Assembly: GCF_018320785.1 (NCBI RefSeq)
Contig: NC_054880.1
Span: 2,138,139 to 2,202,138, forward strand
Reading direction: 5' to 3'
Length of the DNA: 64,000 bases
Origin: Cheilinus undulatus
Taxonomy: Eukaryota > Chordata > Actinopteri > Labriformes > Labridae
The position numbers and the translations under genes are program-made. Positions 1 to 11,371 of this stretch are shown here, one piece after another. Under the pieces are notes generated by a model that did no database searches, was not told where the DNA came from, and worked only from the letters and a program-made list of their open reading frames with translations. The stretch's first letter is position 1; each line of letters opens with the position of its first letter.

Positions 1-264
1 ATGCAGATGTTTGGCATTTAGCTTATTATTGGAGTCTGCATTTCATTCTCCTGATCATCAGCTAAAATCATTTCATCAACAGACGTGCTATTTTGGCTTC
101 ACTGCAAGGTGTGTCTTCCTCTCTGGTTTTGTTTTCACTCTGTGCAGTCTCACCTGTCCTGTCCACAATACTATCTGACCAGCAACTACTAGCCAATCAG
201 CATTGAGGCCTGGGTGGCACCGACACAGGGACAGCATCACTTCCTGTTTTCCTGTTTTGTGTTA

Positions 265-793
265 ATGTAGTGGCAACAAAAAACCAAAACCTTCTTTGCC
301 ACTTCTTGCAGAACATGAAGTTTTCTGACTCGTGCGTTCCATGTATAATCCGAAAAAAGAAAAAAAGGCAGGCGTAAAGCAAAGCAATCTGTCTCTTTAT
401 TCCAAAAAACTCAAAAAGGTTATAAAATTAAGTTGTCAGTCAAAGCTGTCTTTGCCTTTGCATCCAATATAAGTAAACAGCAACTACTAAGACGACACAA
501 CGGTCAGAAATACTGCTGCTCCCTGTCCTACTTAGTTGAATGTCCCTCCCCTCAGAGCATGTGCTTTGCAGGTGTCCTCACATCACTTTACTACACTTGG
601 CTGTGCTTTACGGCAGAGGGTCAGTTTGCGATAGCAGGACAAACTAATCAAGCACAGATATCCTGATTAGTTACAAATTCAACAATAAACCAATATATGA
701 AAAATAATAAATGTAAGACTATCTTACAATCCTAATAAAAAGTTAAAATAAATAAATGCAAAACTATACCTTAATTACTTTATGGCTCTAACA
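265..793 (+). mobile_element. Solo-LTR-like insertion in intron of gene 0
   Basis: About 528 bases beginning TGTAGTGGC and ending CTCTAACA (TG...CA ends) interrupt a duplicated intron segment. The tetranucleotide GTTA stands on both sides (261-264 and 794-797). The corresponding introns of genes 3 and 4 read straight through this point (28.5 kb and 35.9 kb), so the block is a copy-specific insertion. A TATA-like TATAAAA and an AATAAA lie inside, as in an LTR. No coding region is present. The one extra base between the left duplicate and the TG leaves the LTR interpretation provisional; a non-autonomous DNA element is the alternative. Confidence 0.4.
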
Positions 794-1829
794 GTTACTC
801 TGTGCTGATTTTCATGTTGACAGAGCTACTCCTTATTTGATGTCAGCCCTGAAAAACATTATTCGCTGACCCTTACTGGACAATATTGGGATTTGTGATG
901 ATGATATAGCCTAATACATAAATGGCATCATGAGTGTGCTTGCTTGATTATCCAGGAAAATGCACAGAATAATGATAGATTTGAAGTGTGTATTTCTCAA
1001 AAAACAAAAACAAACAAAAAAAACCTTACAAATAAAAATAAATAAATAAATAAAAGCTGGTGATTTTTGCAGTATTGCTTTCAAAATTATGTAAAAAAAA
1101 TTTTTTACCCTCAAAATAAAAGCGGTTCATTTATTTATCTAAATAAAGGTACTTCTATAAAGTGCAGTATTGTAAACCTGAAGGCCTTTCTACAACTGTT
1201 TCTGTAAACCTTTTAAGAAATTCTTAATACACTAACTATTGCACCCCTGTATGCAGGTTTGTTATTGCAAAGCCTGCCATTGCAATTGTGATTGGATTAG
1301 GCTAACTGTGCAGCACTAGTGTGTATGACTGTCGAAATTTTGATTCAATCACAATATACCCTAATGCAACTTTCAAATTGCAAAGGTGAAATATTTTTTT
1401 AACTTGATGTGTCAAAATACTCGTTTAATAATTTCTGCAGCAGAGATGTTAAGTCCTACACATCATGCACATATTAAAGTGCATTTTTTAAAGAACAGCT
1501 CACAAAATCTCCAACTTTTCTTCTTTTTGTAAATTTTTTTCTTAATCAAAATGAGAATTACGTACAAACGGTCATTGCATTCAATACAACTATGTATACC
1601 GTATTTGCAATACCAGTCAAAATGATCACAATTAGATATATTTTAAAAATTGTGCAGCCCTGGTTTCACTTTCTTTTACTGTGATACTGAATGTTTTTTT
1701 TTTTTCTTGTGACGTTAAAAACACATATAATGAACAAAAAACATTATCACATACTGCGTTGCAACAGAGAAATCACAATTATCATTCTTCCTCAGTTTAA
1801 AGACACATTTTGTTGGCTTGAAATTGTAT
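794..1829. other. Duplicated intron DNA of gene 0 (no gene)
   Basis: AT-rich intron sequence with clear counterparts in genes 1 to 4 (for example near 8770-8880, 10600-11150, 18950-19510, 36000-36580). It contains old hAT-like fragments with ends of the type TGCAGCACTAG and TGCAGCCCTGG (about 1308 and 1650), and short A-rich tracts. No exon, RNA gene or long open frame is supported. Bases 1-264 to the left are the same kind of duplicated intron (compare 8420-8640, 28240-28520, 35640-35930). Confidence 0.6.
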
Positions 1830-3208
1830 AGGGGAGAGTGGGGGGAGTTGTGCCAGTTTTTACTCAAAGTGACTTTAAAGTGAGGCCATGACAGTAATGC
1901 CTCCAACTTAAGTATGTATATATATTTCAGGATGTGGTGCATCCCTGGGAACAATAACTTTGGATCTGAAATAAACTGTTTAAGAAATATAGCTTTCAGA
2001 AAAAAAGTGGTCTCGTGGCACAACTTGCCCCCGGTGCGGGGTAAGTTGTGCCTTTGGGAAGAATACGTTGGGGTAAATTGTGCCAGTCATTATTGAAGAT
2101 TATTGAAGTAAAACAACATTTTAATCTCATAAACTGTAACACTATATAAAAGCAAGACAAATTCAATACAAAATTACTCTTTTAAGTTTTATTTAAATAT
2201 CGTCACCCTATTAAACTATTGGCATAAGTAATATTTTCTAGTTTTTGGGAAACACAAAAAACCTAAATACACATTATATGATATTTGTGAATCATTTCAG
2301 GCCAAAAGGCTTTGGCAATAGATGCCTGTTGACATACATTGAACCCTGTCTGTCAATTATGTAACATATACGAATAAAGTGATTTTGGCCAATTTCTGAA
2401 CATCTCATTATGACTTAGGCCACTTAAAAACTGAATAAAACTGCTCTTTAATAACAGTGCAAACTCAAAACTGAAATCAGTGTTAGCTAAATTAAACAAA
2501 TGGCAGGTAAATCAAACACTGATGAGGCATGCCTATCCCTTCACTTCTCCAACTGTTCTTGGCCCTTCTTTGTTGGGTTCTAGCTGTGTAGGTCTTGGAG
2601 TGTGGATTTGTCTGGGTGTGTGGGACTGGGTGAGAAGGTGTGTGGCTTAGGATCTAGGTCTGTTGGTCTGGGATTTGTGTCTCCGGTTGTGTGGGTCTGC
2701 ATGTCTGGGTCTGGATTTGTGGGTATTTGGGTCTGGTTGTGTGGGTGTCAGGGTTCGGGTGTGTCTGTGGGTCTGGGTTTGTGGGTGTGCCACTGGTACA
2801 ACTTAACCCAGGCCCTTTAGCACAAATCGCCCCAGCCCCGCCATTTTGAAAAACTAGCATGATCCAGCAGTTTAGAGCTAGCATCATGCTAACTGTATAG
2901 ACTCACTGTATAGCCTACTAAAGCAATAAAACATGTGTGAAGTATTTTCAAACTTATCTGTGATTGTTCAGACACAACAATAAAAAAAACCTTCATCATA
3001 GAAATTTAACTTTGAAAGCCAAAAAACTGTTTTTTTTTTAGCTAAAATGTGCTTATCTCTCATGCCACATGTCTCCCTTCTATGCAGAATGAGTAAAATG
3101 GATGGCTCTTCAAAAATATGTGGTCACATGCCCAATTTCTTCCATGGTTTTCTATAAACAAGGGGTGGCACTACTTCCCCGTTGGCACAAATCACCCCAC
3201 TCTCCCCT
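1830..3208. mobile_element. Non-autonomous DNA transposon with AGGGGAGAGTGGGG termini
   Basis: A 1.38-kb block has inverted ends AGGGGAGAGTGGGG at the left and CCCCACTCTCCCCT at the right; the adjoining GTTGTGCC / GGCACAA sequence is also inverted. The other four gene copies show an empty site reading GTATATTGTTGACG or a close variant (about 11148, 19500, 30838 and 36577), so the insertion happened after the array formed. No clean target-site duplication is visible. The interior is AT-rich except for a GT-rich stretch at 2590-2800 with repeated GTGTGGGTCTGG-like units. No transposase coding remains. The superfamily was not identified. Confidence 0.7.
2590..2800. repeat. GT/GGG-rich degenerate minisatellite
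   Basis: Irregular repeats of a GTGTGGGTCTGGGTTT-like motif lie within the transposon at 1830-3208. The open frames that cross it are low-complexity and not genes. Confidence 0.6.
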
Positions 3209-3426
3209 GTTGTTGACGCTTGGAACCACAGAAAGGTCATATCACGTCTCACAGCCATTACTGTAACAACTGCTCTAGAAATAGGAGATAAAGTCACTAA
3301 AATTAAAATAACCGTTGACGACCGTTACCGTAAGGCTTAGAATACAACCTCTTCTGCAACACTGTCCATTTGTTTAAAGTCGATCCAAACAGAATGAGAA
3401 CAATGACTGGGGGAAAATGAACAAAC

Positions 3427-3610
3427 CTGCTCTGTGAAAGCGAAGCTGAACATCGTCCAGAAGTTTTTGTTTTCGCTCGTTTTCCTCTTTACATCGACAA
3501 AGTTGTTCCTCGTATTCTGCTATCGTTCTTACAAAGACTCCAAAAATCTCCTCAGCAGCAGCAGTCAGTCTCTGGTTGACAAAATTTCTCAGTGTCTCGA
3601 CTCCTGGCAT
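3427..3610 (-). CDS. Zinc-finger gene 0, exon 1 (rest outside window)
   Basis: The 184-bp first coding exon of a fish C2H2 zinc-finger gene starts at ATG CCA GGA (3610-3608) and ends at a GCAG|GTTTGT donor, phase 1. It encodes 61 residues: a helical segment (NQRLTAAAEEIFGVF) followed by a charged, coiled-coil-like stretch (EYEEQLCRCKEENERKQ). Four further near-identical exons lie in the window. The finger exon must lie left of base 1, because positions 1-3426 contain no finger sequence. It differs from its paralogues by an Asn in LRNFVNQ and a Val in FGVFVRT. An in-frame GTG lies two codons upstream of the ATG; the ATG is chosen because it is conserved in all five copies. Confidence 0.8.
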
Positions 3611-3879
3611 TTTCACACAGTTATACTGGCTGATTTATTCTGGAAAACACTACAACCACTCCATCAAACAGCAACTTTGACTGTTTCTCCACTCATATCT
3701 CCAGTTTGAATGCTAAGCTAAGCTAGCTTTGTAGTTTACGGGTAGAAGACTGAGGGAGAGAAAACTGAGAAAAACATTTAAAGCTTAAAGTCCATTCAGT
3801 TGACAGAATGAGCCTCTGAGAGATCAGAATCGCCAATCTCTCATAACAAAGTGACGCAGATTAAAAACTGTTCTTATTC

Positions 3880-3934
3880 GCCGCCATGTTGCCAAATATA
3901 AAGTAAAGCGGTCGCAATAGTAATCACTTCCGGT
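3880..3934 (-). promoter_or_regulatory. Gene 0 promoter module (YY1-type + ETS-type sites)
   Basis: GCCGCCATGTTG (3880-3891) is an exact inverse match to the YY1 consensus CAANATGGCGGC. CACTTCCGGT (3925-3934) is a consensus ETS/GABP site. Both lie 270-325 bp upstream of the exon 1 ATG and are kept in the other gene copies, so transcription probably starts near here without a TATA box. Confidence 0.6.
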
Positions 3935-4221
3935 GCAACGCTGTTTGTGTCCTTCAGAATAAAGGTTGGAACGTCCCACAAGACATTTCAGTCAAACTCT
4001 AAGTGCATATTTTATGGCATCGAGTGAAATATATATATATATAATTTCCTCATAAGTTAAAGGAAAACAGCAGCTGCTTTCTTTGTCAGTTCTTACATAA
4101 CAGGCTTAATGTTCCTGTACGAAGTTTCAAGTACTGGAAAGTCCATACTGTATTTTATCCTGAGTTTGATGAACATGAAATAGAAAGCAGCAGTGTTCAC
4201 AGCAGATACAGTCCTGTAGAC

Positions 4222-4629
4222 CAGTGGTTCCCAACCTTTTTTCCTCAGGGCCCACCTTACTCATATCTGAGAAAGCCAAGCCCTTGCATGAGCCACTTGG
4301 AAAAATGAAACATCAATTCTAATTGGTTACATTGACAAAATCCCAACATAATAGCTCACTTCATCCTGACAAAAGATCAATGTATAAATTATCCATTATT
4401 GCGATGGTACAATTAGGGTCACTCCGTAAAATAAATAAATAAATAAATGAAAAAAATAAATATACACAATCTCACGTTTTTTTCTGCAAAGCTTAACTTT
4501 ATTGCACAGAAATGAGCAGATTCCCCTCATTTTTGTCATTCTGAGGTTGGCCCTAATGAATCGTGTTTCTGGTTGTGGTTTAAAAACTTGAATGTACATG
4601 TTATTTTGACCCCAGGTTGGGAACCACTG
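4222..4629. mobile_element. hAT-type MITE, short interior form
   Basis: 408 bp with inverted ends CAGTGGTTCCCAACC / GGTTGGGAACCACTG and a perfect 8-bp target duplication CTGTAGAC (4214-4221 and 4630-4637), diagnostic of hAT elements. It is non-coding. The same insertion with the same target duplication occurs at 12174, 20830 and 31868, so it predates the gene duplications. Confidence 0.9.
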
Positions 4630-4710
4630 CTGTAGACCACTGCTTCCTGATGTTTGTTTTGCTTTATTTACATGAAGCAGGTTTGCTTTTTTTTTTTTTT
4701 TTTGGCTTAA

Positions 4711-5083
4711 AGGTGCAGTGTGTAATATTTAGCCTATTAGCATTTAGCAAAACAAGCTTGCTTAAAATGAAACATAACATTTATAAGTAGATTGATCTAA
4801 ATTAGTGTTGACATCTGATAACACATTTTTTAAATTTATATTTTAAATTAACTTAGAATAAGCCTTTTATTCATACATAGGGAGGGTCCCCTCCAGAACG
4901 CTGCCATCTTGGATTTTTGCATTTTGCCTGTTTCTATGGCACCATAGAAGGAACCAAATAACAGTTAAGCATGTATTGATTTTTAAACTTCACTGGTTCC
5001 CACAGTAATCACCAGAGAAATGAGCATCACACTCCAGAATTGACTGTTAGATGTTGATAGTCCCAATTTTACACACTGCACCT
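4711..5083. mobile_element. piggyBac-like MITE (TTAA target)
   Basis: 373 bp with inverted ends AGGTGCAGTGTGTAA / TTACACACTGCACCT between two TTAA tetranucleotides (4707-4710 and 5084-5087). The paralogous spacer near 13895 reads CTTAAAGTCATT with a single TTAA, which is the empty site. A TTAA duplication is typical of piggyBac. No coding sequence. Confidence 0.8.
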
Positions 5084-5189
5084 TTAAAGTCATTGATTAA
5101 CTCTCTGTAGACCAGGTGTTATGCTTCAAGTAGTGACCGTGTTAATGTGTGACCTTTGAGCAAATCTGTGCTGTCATACAGATAACACA

Positions 5190-5521
5190 GCTTTCAAATC
5201 TCATAGTTTATTTTGGATTCCAACATTACGTTGCACACAGAAACAAAATGATTTCACAAAAATACAAAAACTATCAGGATCACAATTATTAGCCCCCTTT
5301 AGAACTGAACTTTTGCTGAGCCATAGAAGACAGCACTGCTGTGCAATGATGTGCATCAACTTTGTAATGCTGAAATCTTGTGAAATCAAGATAAAACTGA
5401 GAATTATCTTCACATTTTCATGAGGTATGACAACTACAGTAAGGGGTTGAGCTGTCACTGCAGAAAGCATCCTGGCAAAATAAAACAGTTTATGCTTGAG
5501 AAAAAGAATTATTGATGCTCA

Positions 5522-5552
<31 letters not shown>

Positions 5553-5660
5553 CAAAACAAAACAAAACAAAACAAAACAAAACAAAACAAAACAAAACAA
5601 AACAAACAGGAGAAGGATATACAGAGATATCACAGCATTTCCAAGTGTCAAGTTCTACTT
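5190..5660 (+). mobile_element. Tc1-like relic (left end and transposase N-terminus)
   Basis: The sequence contains CAGGATCACAATTATTAGC, typical of a Tc1 end, and then a degenerate N-terminal transposase reading (LRKRI-DA). The relic recurs at 14020-14400, 21440-21735 plus 24457-24830, and 32640-32860 in the other spacers, so it predates the array. Here, and in two other copies, most of the transposase is missing through a shared deletion. Confidence 0.65.
5519..5606. repeat. (AAAAC)n pentanucleotide repeat
   Basis: About 17 copies of AAAAC, essentially perfect. It grew out of the short CACAAAAACAGG stretch of the Tc1 relic that stays unexpanded in the other three spacers. Confidence 0.95.
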
Positions 5661-6251
5661 AAAAAAAAAACAGTTGGGGTTTATTATCCAAGCAAGACTA
5701 CTACGTGTGATAAAAGAACAAGAGATGCATTGATTGTGAAAGTTTGGGCCAGCGCTTATGTTCAACACAACAATTTAACCAATTTTTATGTTCTTTTCTG
5801 TCTCGTAAAATGCCAACATTTCCTCTCATGTTTGACCATGACATCAGATTGGAGATTGTCCAGAAACGTACTTCTTCTGCACTGCTTTATTTTATTCATC
5901 TGCTAGATATGTCACATGCAAGCAGACCATTCAGCAGGCACAACAGAAAAACACTGATAAATGATAAATGTTCCTGCTATATTATTTGCGTGTGTAGGCA
6001 AACAGGGATAATATCAGCCAATACTGATGTTACGCTGAGACATCCATGCATCTTAATAAGTGCTGTGTGCAGCTGAGTAGCTGCAGGATTAAATATAGCA
6101 GGCTTTGAGTTTAAACTTGACAGTTGTTCTCTGATCTCCCTATCATCTGATGTCATCTTTAGTCTCTTGTTGCACAACTTTTTATATATCTCAGATACTG
6201 CCTTGTTCTCATCTTGCATAGTCCTCCTCATTAGCTCTTCTTTCTTTAATT
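5661..6251 (-). other. 3' flank / probable 3' UTR of gene 1
   Basis: Sequence conserved downstream of all four finger exons. On the minus strand AATAAA occurs at 5886-5891 and 5891-5896, about 360 bp after the gene 1 stop, and is a candidate polyadenylation signal. The same position keeps AATAAA in genes 2 (14621-14626) and 3 (25640-25645) but reads GATAAA in gene 4. Confidence 0.5.
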
Positions 6252-7303
6252 TTATGAAGTCTGACGACCAGTACACTTGTGTTTTTTTACCTGAGTAATC
6301 CATGAGAATTTCTGATTACAGAGCTCACAGCTGAAGGGTTTCTCTCCTGTGTGGATCCCCATGTGTGAAGTCAGCTTTGAATTGTGGTTAAACTTTTGAT
6401 CACACTCAGAGCAACTGAAGGGTTTCTCTCCTGTGTGCACCAGCATGTGTCTGTTCAGATGAGACTTTCGGTTAAACTTTTTATCACACTCACAGCAGCT
6501 GAAGGGTTTCTCTCCTGTGTGGATCATCATGTGTGAAGTCAGCTTTGAATTGTAGTTAAACGTTTTATTACACTCAGAGCAGCTGAAGGGTTTCACTTTT
6601 GTGTGCATCAACATGTGTGTAATCAGGTGAAACTTTTGGTTAAACTTTTTATTACACTCAGAGCAGTTGTAGGGTTTCTCTCCTGTATGCACCAACATGT
6701 GTATGTTCCGAGTAATCTTCTGGTTAAACTTCTTTTCACACTCAGGGCAGTTGAAGGGTTCCTCTTTTTTGTGCGTTCCCATATGTGTAGCAAGATGACA
6801 TTTCTTTGTGAATGTTTTACTGCATTGAGAGCAGCTGTGTGATTTCTTGTCATTGTCCGATCTATCATCATCAAAGTTTTCCACACAGTTTAATCCGTAA
6901 TCATGTTCCATTGTGACCCTCCAACCATCACTGTCATCAGTTTCAGCTTCAGAGCAGTCTTCAGTCTTGTCCTGGGTCTCTGAATGTGAATGTCTCTCTG
7001 ATTCTGAGTTCCAGGCCTGTTCTGGTCCTCCACACTCCTGTCCATCAGTTCCTGTTTTCATCCCTTCACTTTGTATTTCATTAAGCTGTGAGGACCGAGG
7101 TTTCTCTTCTTCATCTTCAGTCTTCACAGGGGCAGGGGCAAAGGGGAACTTGATAGTATAAGCCTGATCAAGACCCTCCTGACTGCTCCGTAGTTCCTCC
7201 TGTTCCTCTTTAATATGTGGAGGCTCAGTGTCCTCCTGCTCCAAACTGGAGCTCCGAGGCACAGAGGGAGCCTCTTCTTGAGTCACTGACAGCTGCTGGT
7301 TGT
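6252..7303 (-). CDS. Zinc-finger gene 1, exon 2 (linker + C2H2 array)
   Basis: Second exon of a nuclear DNA-binding protein; with exon 1 (11372-11555) it gives 411 residues. The acceptor CCAACAG|ACAACC joins exon 1 to form an Asp codon. The linker is acidic and Ser/Glu-rich, with conserved IKEE and VKTE segments that fit the SUMO consensus (hydrophobic-K-x-E). Fingers start at about residue 217: six C2H2 units with H-C linkers mostly of TGEKP type, then a terminal C-x2-C-x12-H-x-C unit ending HKC. Finger 2 (ITRNIH) has Arg where the structural Leu normally stands, so it may fold poorly. No KRAB, SCAN or BTB domain is seen. Stop TAA at 6252. Targets are unknown; a role as transcription regulator is inferred from the family. 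Confidence 0.9.
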
Positions 7304-9008
7304 CTGTTGGACACACAGAAATGCAAAAACACAAACAGAATAAAACATTATAACTGCATGCTACTCCAGTGTGTCACAATCAGAGGTTCAATGTGACGAA
7401 GAAATATTGATCTGGTATAGTTTAAGTATTTTTTCAGGGATTCTGTACGCCTCCTTAGTTTCATATGTGTCAACTGCTACTGTTGCTCTCCTTTATTTCC
7501 TTGATAAAATGTACTTTATCCCAGAACATATTCCCTGAGAACCCTTGTTATTGTTTCTCCTTAACCAGCATTTGCTGGTCCAAATATTTAAGATGTTTTC
7601 AAATTGAGAGTGGGTCTCTAAGTGAAGGGAACTAAGAGTTTAAAGCAGAATGTCGAAACAATGCAAAATCAGGAATGCCAAAATTATTACAGAGCATAAC
7701 AGCAAATAACAGCAAAAACGTAAAGGAAAATAGTTTTAGAAATCCTACACCTCAATACACTTACACTAAGGCCCTCAGAGATCCAAGAAGAAGATTCCAA
7801 TATTTAACACACAATCACTGAGATATTTATAAATGCAAATACAATAATATTTAACTTTTTATCACGTCAGCAGGTCAATGTTGCTTCTACTGATGTAATA
7901 TCCTGTTCAACTTCACAGTAGGGCTCATCGTTTAGATAGATAATTTAATTGCAATCACGTAAAGGTTTGCCTACTGTGCTGATCCTAACATCTCTGCTGC
8001 TAAAATTACATTAAACTGGGAATTTGACACAGATTTCAGAATCAAAAAATATTGCATATTTTGTGATTTGAAAATTGCAGAAAGACTGATTGTGTTTTAA
8101 TTCAAATTTCAGTTGAGTTCCCAGACCTATTTCATGGCATGATTTCTGGTTTAACACAGACTTCTCTACATCTCAGAACAATTTAACCACATTTTTTATC
8201 TCAATTGATGCAATGCAAAGTATAAACTTAAAAACTGCAGGACTGACAAGAAGATAAAATGTGCACCTGTACTGATTAGTGAAATTATCTGATGTAGCTA
8301 CTGCTTGTTTGTTTTTCAAGTTTAAACTTTTTGAGAAGTGCTGCTCAATATTGTAATAATGTGTGATTGCAATTATACTGGACATTAGGGGTAGACTGAT
8401 TATCAGCCTGGACAATTATTGATGCAGATATTTGGCATTTGGCTGATTATTGGTGTCTGCATTTCATTCTCCTGATCATCAGCCAAGATCATTTAATCCA
8501 AAGATGAGCTATTTTGGCTTTACTGCAAGGTGTGTCTTCCTCTCTATTTTTGTTTTCACTCTGTGCAGTCTCACCTGTTCTGTCCACAATACTATCTGAC
8601 CAGCAACTACCAGCCAGTCAGCACATTAAGTATATTTCCTTTGTCATAACAAATGCATATTGGCTCCAAATATCAGGAATCAGTCACATGCACTTCTAAT
8701 AATCTGTATTGATATCAGCCCTGAAAAAAAAAACGAAACATTATTGGTTGACCCTTACTGGACAATATTGCCAAATGTGACAACAATCTAATATAAATGG
8801 TATCATGAGTGTACATGCATGGTTATCAAGGAAAACAAAGAGAGTAATGATAGATATGAGGTGTGTATTTCTCAACAAAAAAAACATAAAAATATTAAGT
8901 AGTATTCAAAAACAGAAGAATATAAGTATATAAACTTAGCAAAAAAGTAAGGTTATTTGTGTTTGGTAAATTATTTCTTTGTTGTAACAATCTTTTTTCT
9001 GTTGGAAA
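7304..9008. other. Gene 1 intron, duplicated AT-rich DNA
   Basis: The first 600 bp are paralogous to the start of the introns of genes 2, 3 and 4 (near 16270, 27210 and 34640). From about 7910, hAT-like fragments and the segment shared with 1-264 follow. No exon is supported. Confidence 0.6.
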
Positions 9009-10470
9009 GCCTGTTTATTTCCCTTTTAAATGATGCCACATTTGTGGGATGATCAGCAGAGCTGAGTATGTGGGTTGCGCCCATGAAAAATGTGCCAAAT
9101 CTTCTTGGCTGATGCCAAACAGCTTATTCTGCTGTTGCTATTGACTCTTGTTGTGAGCTTATGGTAGCACCTGTCAGCATGGGCCCTGCTACAGTGGTCA
9201 ATAATGTCTGCTCCAAGAATCTGCATGCCACGTTTGACTGATCTGGATAGGGCCCATGTGATAGGGCAACTTCAAGCTGGTGTTCCACAAAACCAAGTTG
9301 GGGCATTGTTTGGAATGAACCCTAGCACCATCTCCAAACTGAAGGCCAAGTTCCATATAACAGATGATGTCAGAGACAGGCTACAAAATGGGCATCCCAA
9401 GAAGACTGTTTCCTCACCCTGTCAGCATTTAGGTACTGTAGGTTGTCTTCTACAGATTTGCAGTCAAGGTTTGCAGGACAATATGGCTGATGGCTCTCCA
9501 CCCAGAGAATCCAGAACAGACTGCACGCAGCCAATCTCCGGTCTCATAGGGCTGCCAGGAGGCCAGCCATGACTGCCCTTCACCGTCAGGCCCATTTGCT
9601 CTGGTGTTGGCAACATGTGCACTGGAACCTAAACATTTGGAAGAACGTTATCTTCAGTGATGAGTCCAGATTCTGCCTACGGCAGTTGGATCAAAGGGTC
9701 AAAGTGGAGAAGATGCGGAAAACGCTATGCTGAATGTTGCATCGATAGAGTAACACGTTTTGGTGAAGGCAATGTGATGGTGTGGGCAGCATCTCCCTCA
9801 CTGGAAAGACAAGACTTGTCATCAGTGAAGACAATCTCAATGCAGAGAGATATCAAGATGTGATTTTGCAACCAGTGGCAATCTCATATCTCTACAGTCT
9901 GGGACCAAACTCTATCCTCCAAGATGACAACACTCGCCCCCACAGAGCATGGTTTATCAGAGAATACCTCCAGAATTTGGGAGTGGAGAAGATGGAATGG
10001 CCTGCTAGCGGTCCTAACCTCAACCCCACTGAACACTTATGGGATCAGCTTGGGCTTGCTGTTGGTGCCAGAGCGACCAACACAACCATGTTGGCTGACT
10101 GGTGACCAATACCGGTTGAAGAATGGGATGCCATCCCACAGCAGTGTGTGACCAGGCTGGTGACCAGCATGAGGAGGAGGTGCCAGGCTGTTGTGACTGT
10201 TTATGGTTCTTCCACACGCTACTGAGGCTCCTGTTTGTTAAATAATGAAATTGTTAAATTGCTATTATGTCTTGTTTCTTCAAACTTCAATCATCCAATC
10301 CACCAAACACCAAACAAGAGTCAATGGCAGAATAAGCTGTTTGGCATTGGCAGAGAAGATGTTACCAGTTCTTCATGAGTTCAACCCACATACTCAGCTC
10401 TGCTGATCATCCCACAAATGCATGTTCCTTACAAATGTGGCATCATTTAAAAGGGTAATAACAGGCTTCG
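9009..10470 (+). mobile_element. Degenerate Tc1-like transposon (DD34E)
   Basis: Inverted ends of roughly 150 bp share GATGCCACATTTGT and GATGATCAGCAGAGCTGA in opposite orientation (about 9030-9070 and 10380-10450). The enclosed transposase is broken. It interrupts only the intron of gene 1. End positions are approximate because the outermost bases have diverged. Confidence 0.8.
9225..10225 (+). pseudogene. Tc1-like transposase pseudogene
   Basis: The N-terminus (MPRLTDLDRAHVIGQLQAG) and paired-like DNA-binding segment are readable, followed by frameshifts and stops. The catalytic triad is still recognisable as SDES, QDDN and NPTE, with 34 residues between the second Asp and the Glu (DD34E). 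It encoded a cut-and-paste transposase and cannot be functional now. GPNLNP replaces the usual SPDLNP. Confidence 0.85.
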
Positions 10471-11371
10471 TTAGCTTTTATTTTTTAAATAACGTTACTT
10501 CTACAAAGTGGAGTAGTGGCAATATTGTAAACCTTAAGACCTTTCTGCCATTATTTTATAAACCTTTTAAGAACTAAACAACACAATAGAAATTTCAGTC
10601 TTTTATGCAGGTTTGTTATTACAAAACCTGCCATCGCAATTGTGATTGGATTAATTGTGCAGCACTAGTGCACAGGACTGTTGAAATTTGGATTGAATTA
10701 CATGTCCAAGGAGAAATATTTCTCTAACCTAATGTGTCAAAATACCAGTTTAATATTTTTGTCTAGAGCAGAGATCTTAAGTCCTACACATCAGGCACAC
10801 AGTCAAGTGCATTTGTAGAATAATTTATACTACTGCACTTGTATTTATTTTCTTAAATCAAAATGAGAATGATGTACATATTATCATTTCTTCAGTACAA
10901 CTATGTTTACTGAATTTGCAACATGAGTCAAAATGATTAAAATGAGATATAGTATTTAAAAAATTGTTCAGCCCTACTTCCACTATCTTATATTGTTTGA
11001 TTTTATATTGAATGTTTTTTCTTGTGTCGTTAAAATACACATGATGAAGAACTCAATACATAATCACATACTGCGTTGCAACAAGAAAAGGAACACAATT
11101 AAATCGTTCTTCCTCAGTTTAAAGACACATTTTGTTGGCTTGAAATCGTACATTGTTGACGTTTGGAACCACAGAAAGGTCATATCACGTCTCCCAGCCA
11201 TTACTGTAACAACCGGTTTAGAAATAGGAGATAAAGTCACTAAAATTAAAATAACCGTTGACGGCCGTTACCGTAAAGCTTAGAATACAACCTCTTCTGC
11301 AACACTGTCCATTTGTTTAAAGTCGATCCAAACAGAACAAGAACAATGACTGAGGGAAAAAATGAACAAAC
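10471..11371. other. Gene 1 intron, exon-1-proximal part
   Basis: Homologous to 1200-1829 plus 3209-3426, and to 18908-19671, 30510-31058 and 36000-36799. The last 250 bp before exon 1 are strongly conserved in all copies. No coding signal. Confidence 0.55.

Noticed and set aside
433..666. 77-codon open frame on the plus strand
   Set aside because: No ATG at its start, lies in an LTR-like insertion, and has no recognisable domain.
2602..2820. Gly/Val/Cys-rich open frame
   Set aside because: Produced by a GT/GGG-rich degenerate repeat inside a transposon.
3434..3709. Plus-strand frame opposite exon 1 (also 11313, 20114, 31099 and 36876)
   Set aside because: Antisense shadow of the conserved exon 1; runs through the promoter-proximal flank without independent support.
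5496..5906. 136-codon frame with many NKTKQ repeats
   Set aside because: Translation of the (AAAAC)n microsatellite fused to non-coding flanks; the only real protein trace is the Tc1 relic.
6603..6842. Plus-strand frames opposite the finger exons (also 15100-15327, 26140-26448 and 33607-33972)
   Set aside because: Antisense shadows of the repetitive finger codons; the minus-strand C2H2 pattern is unambiguous.
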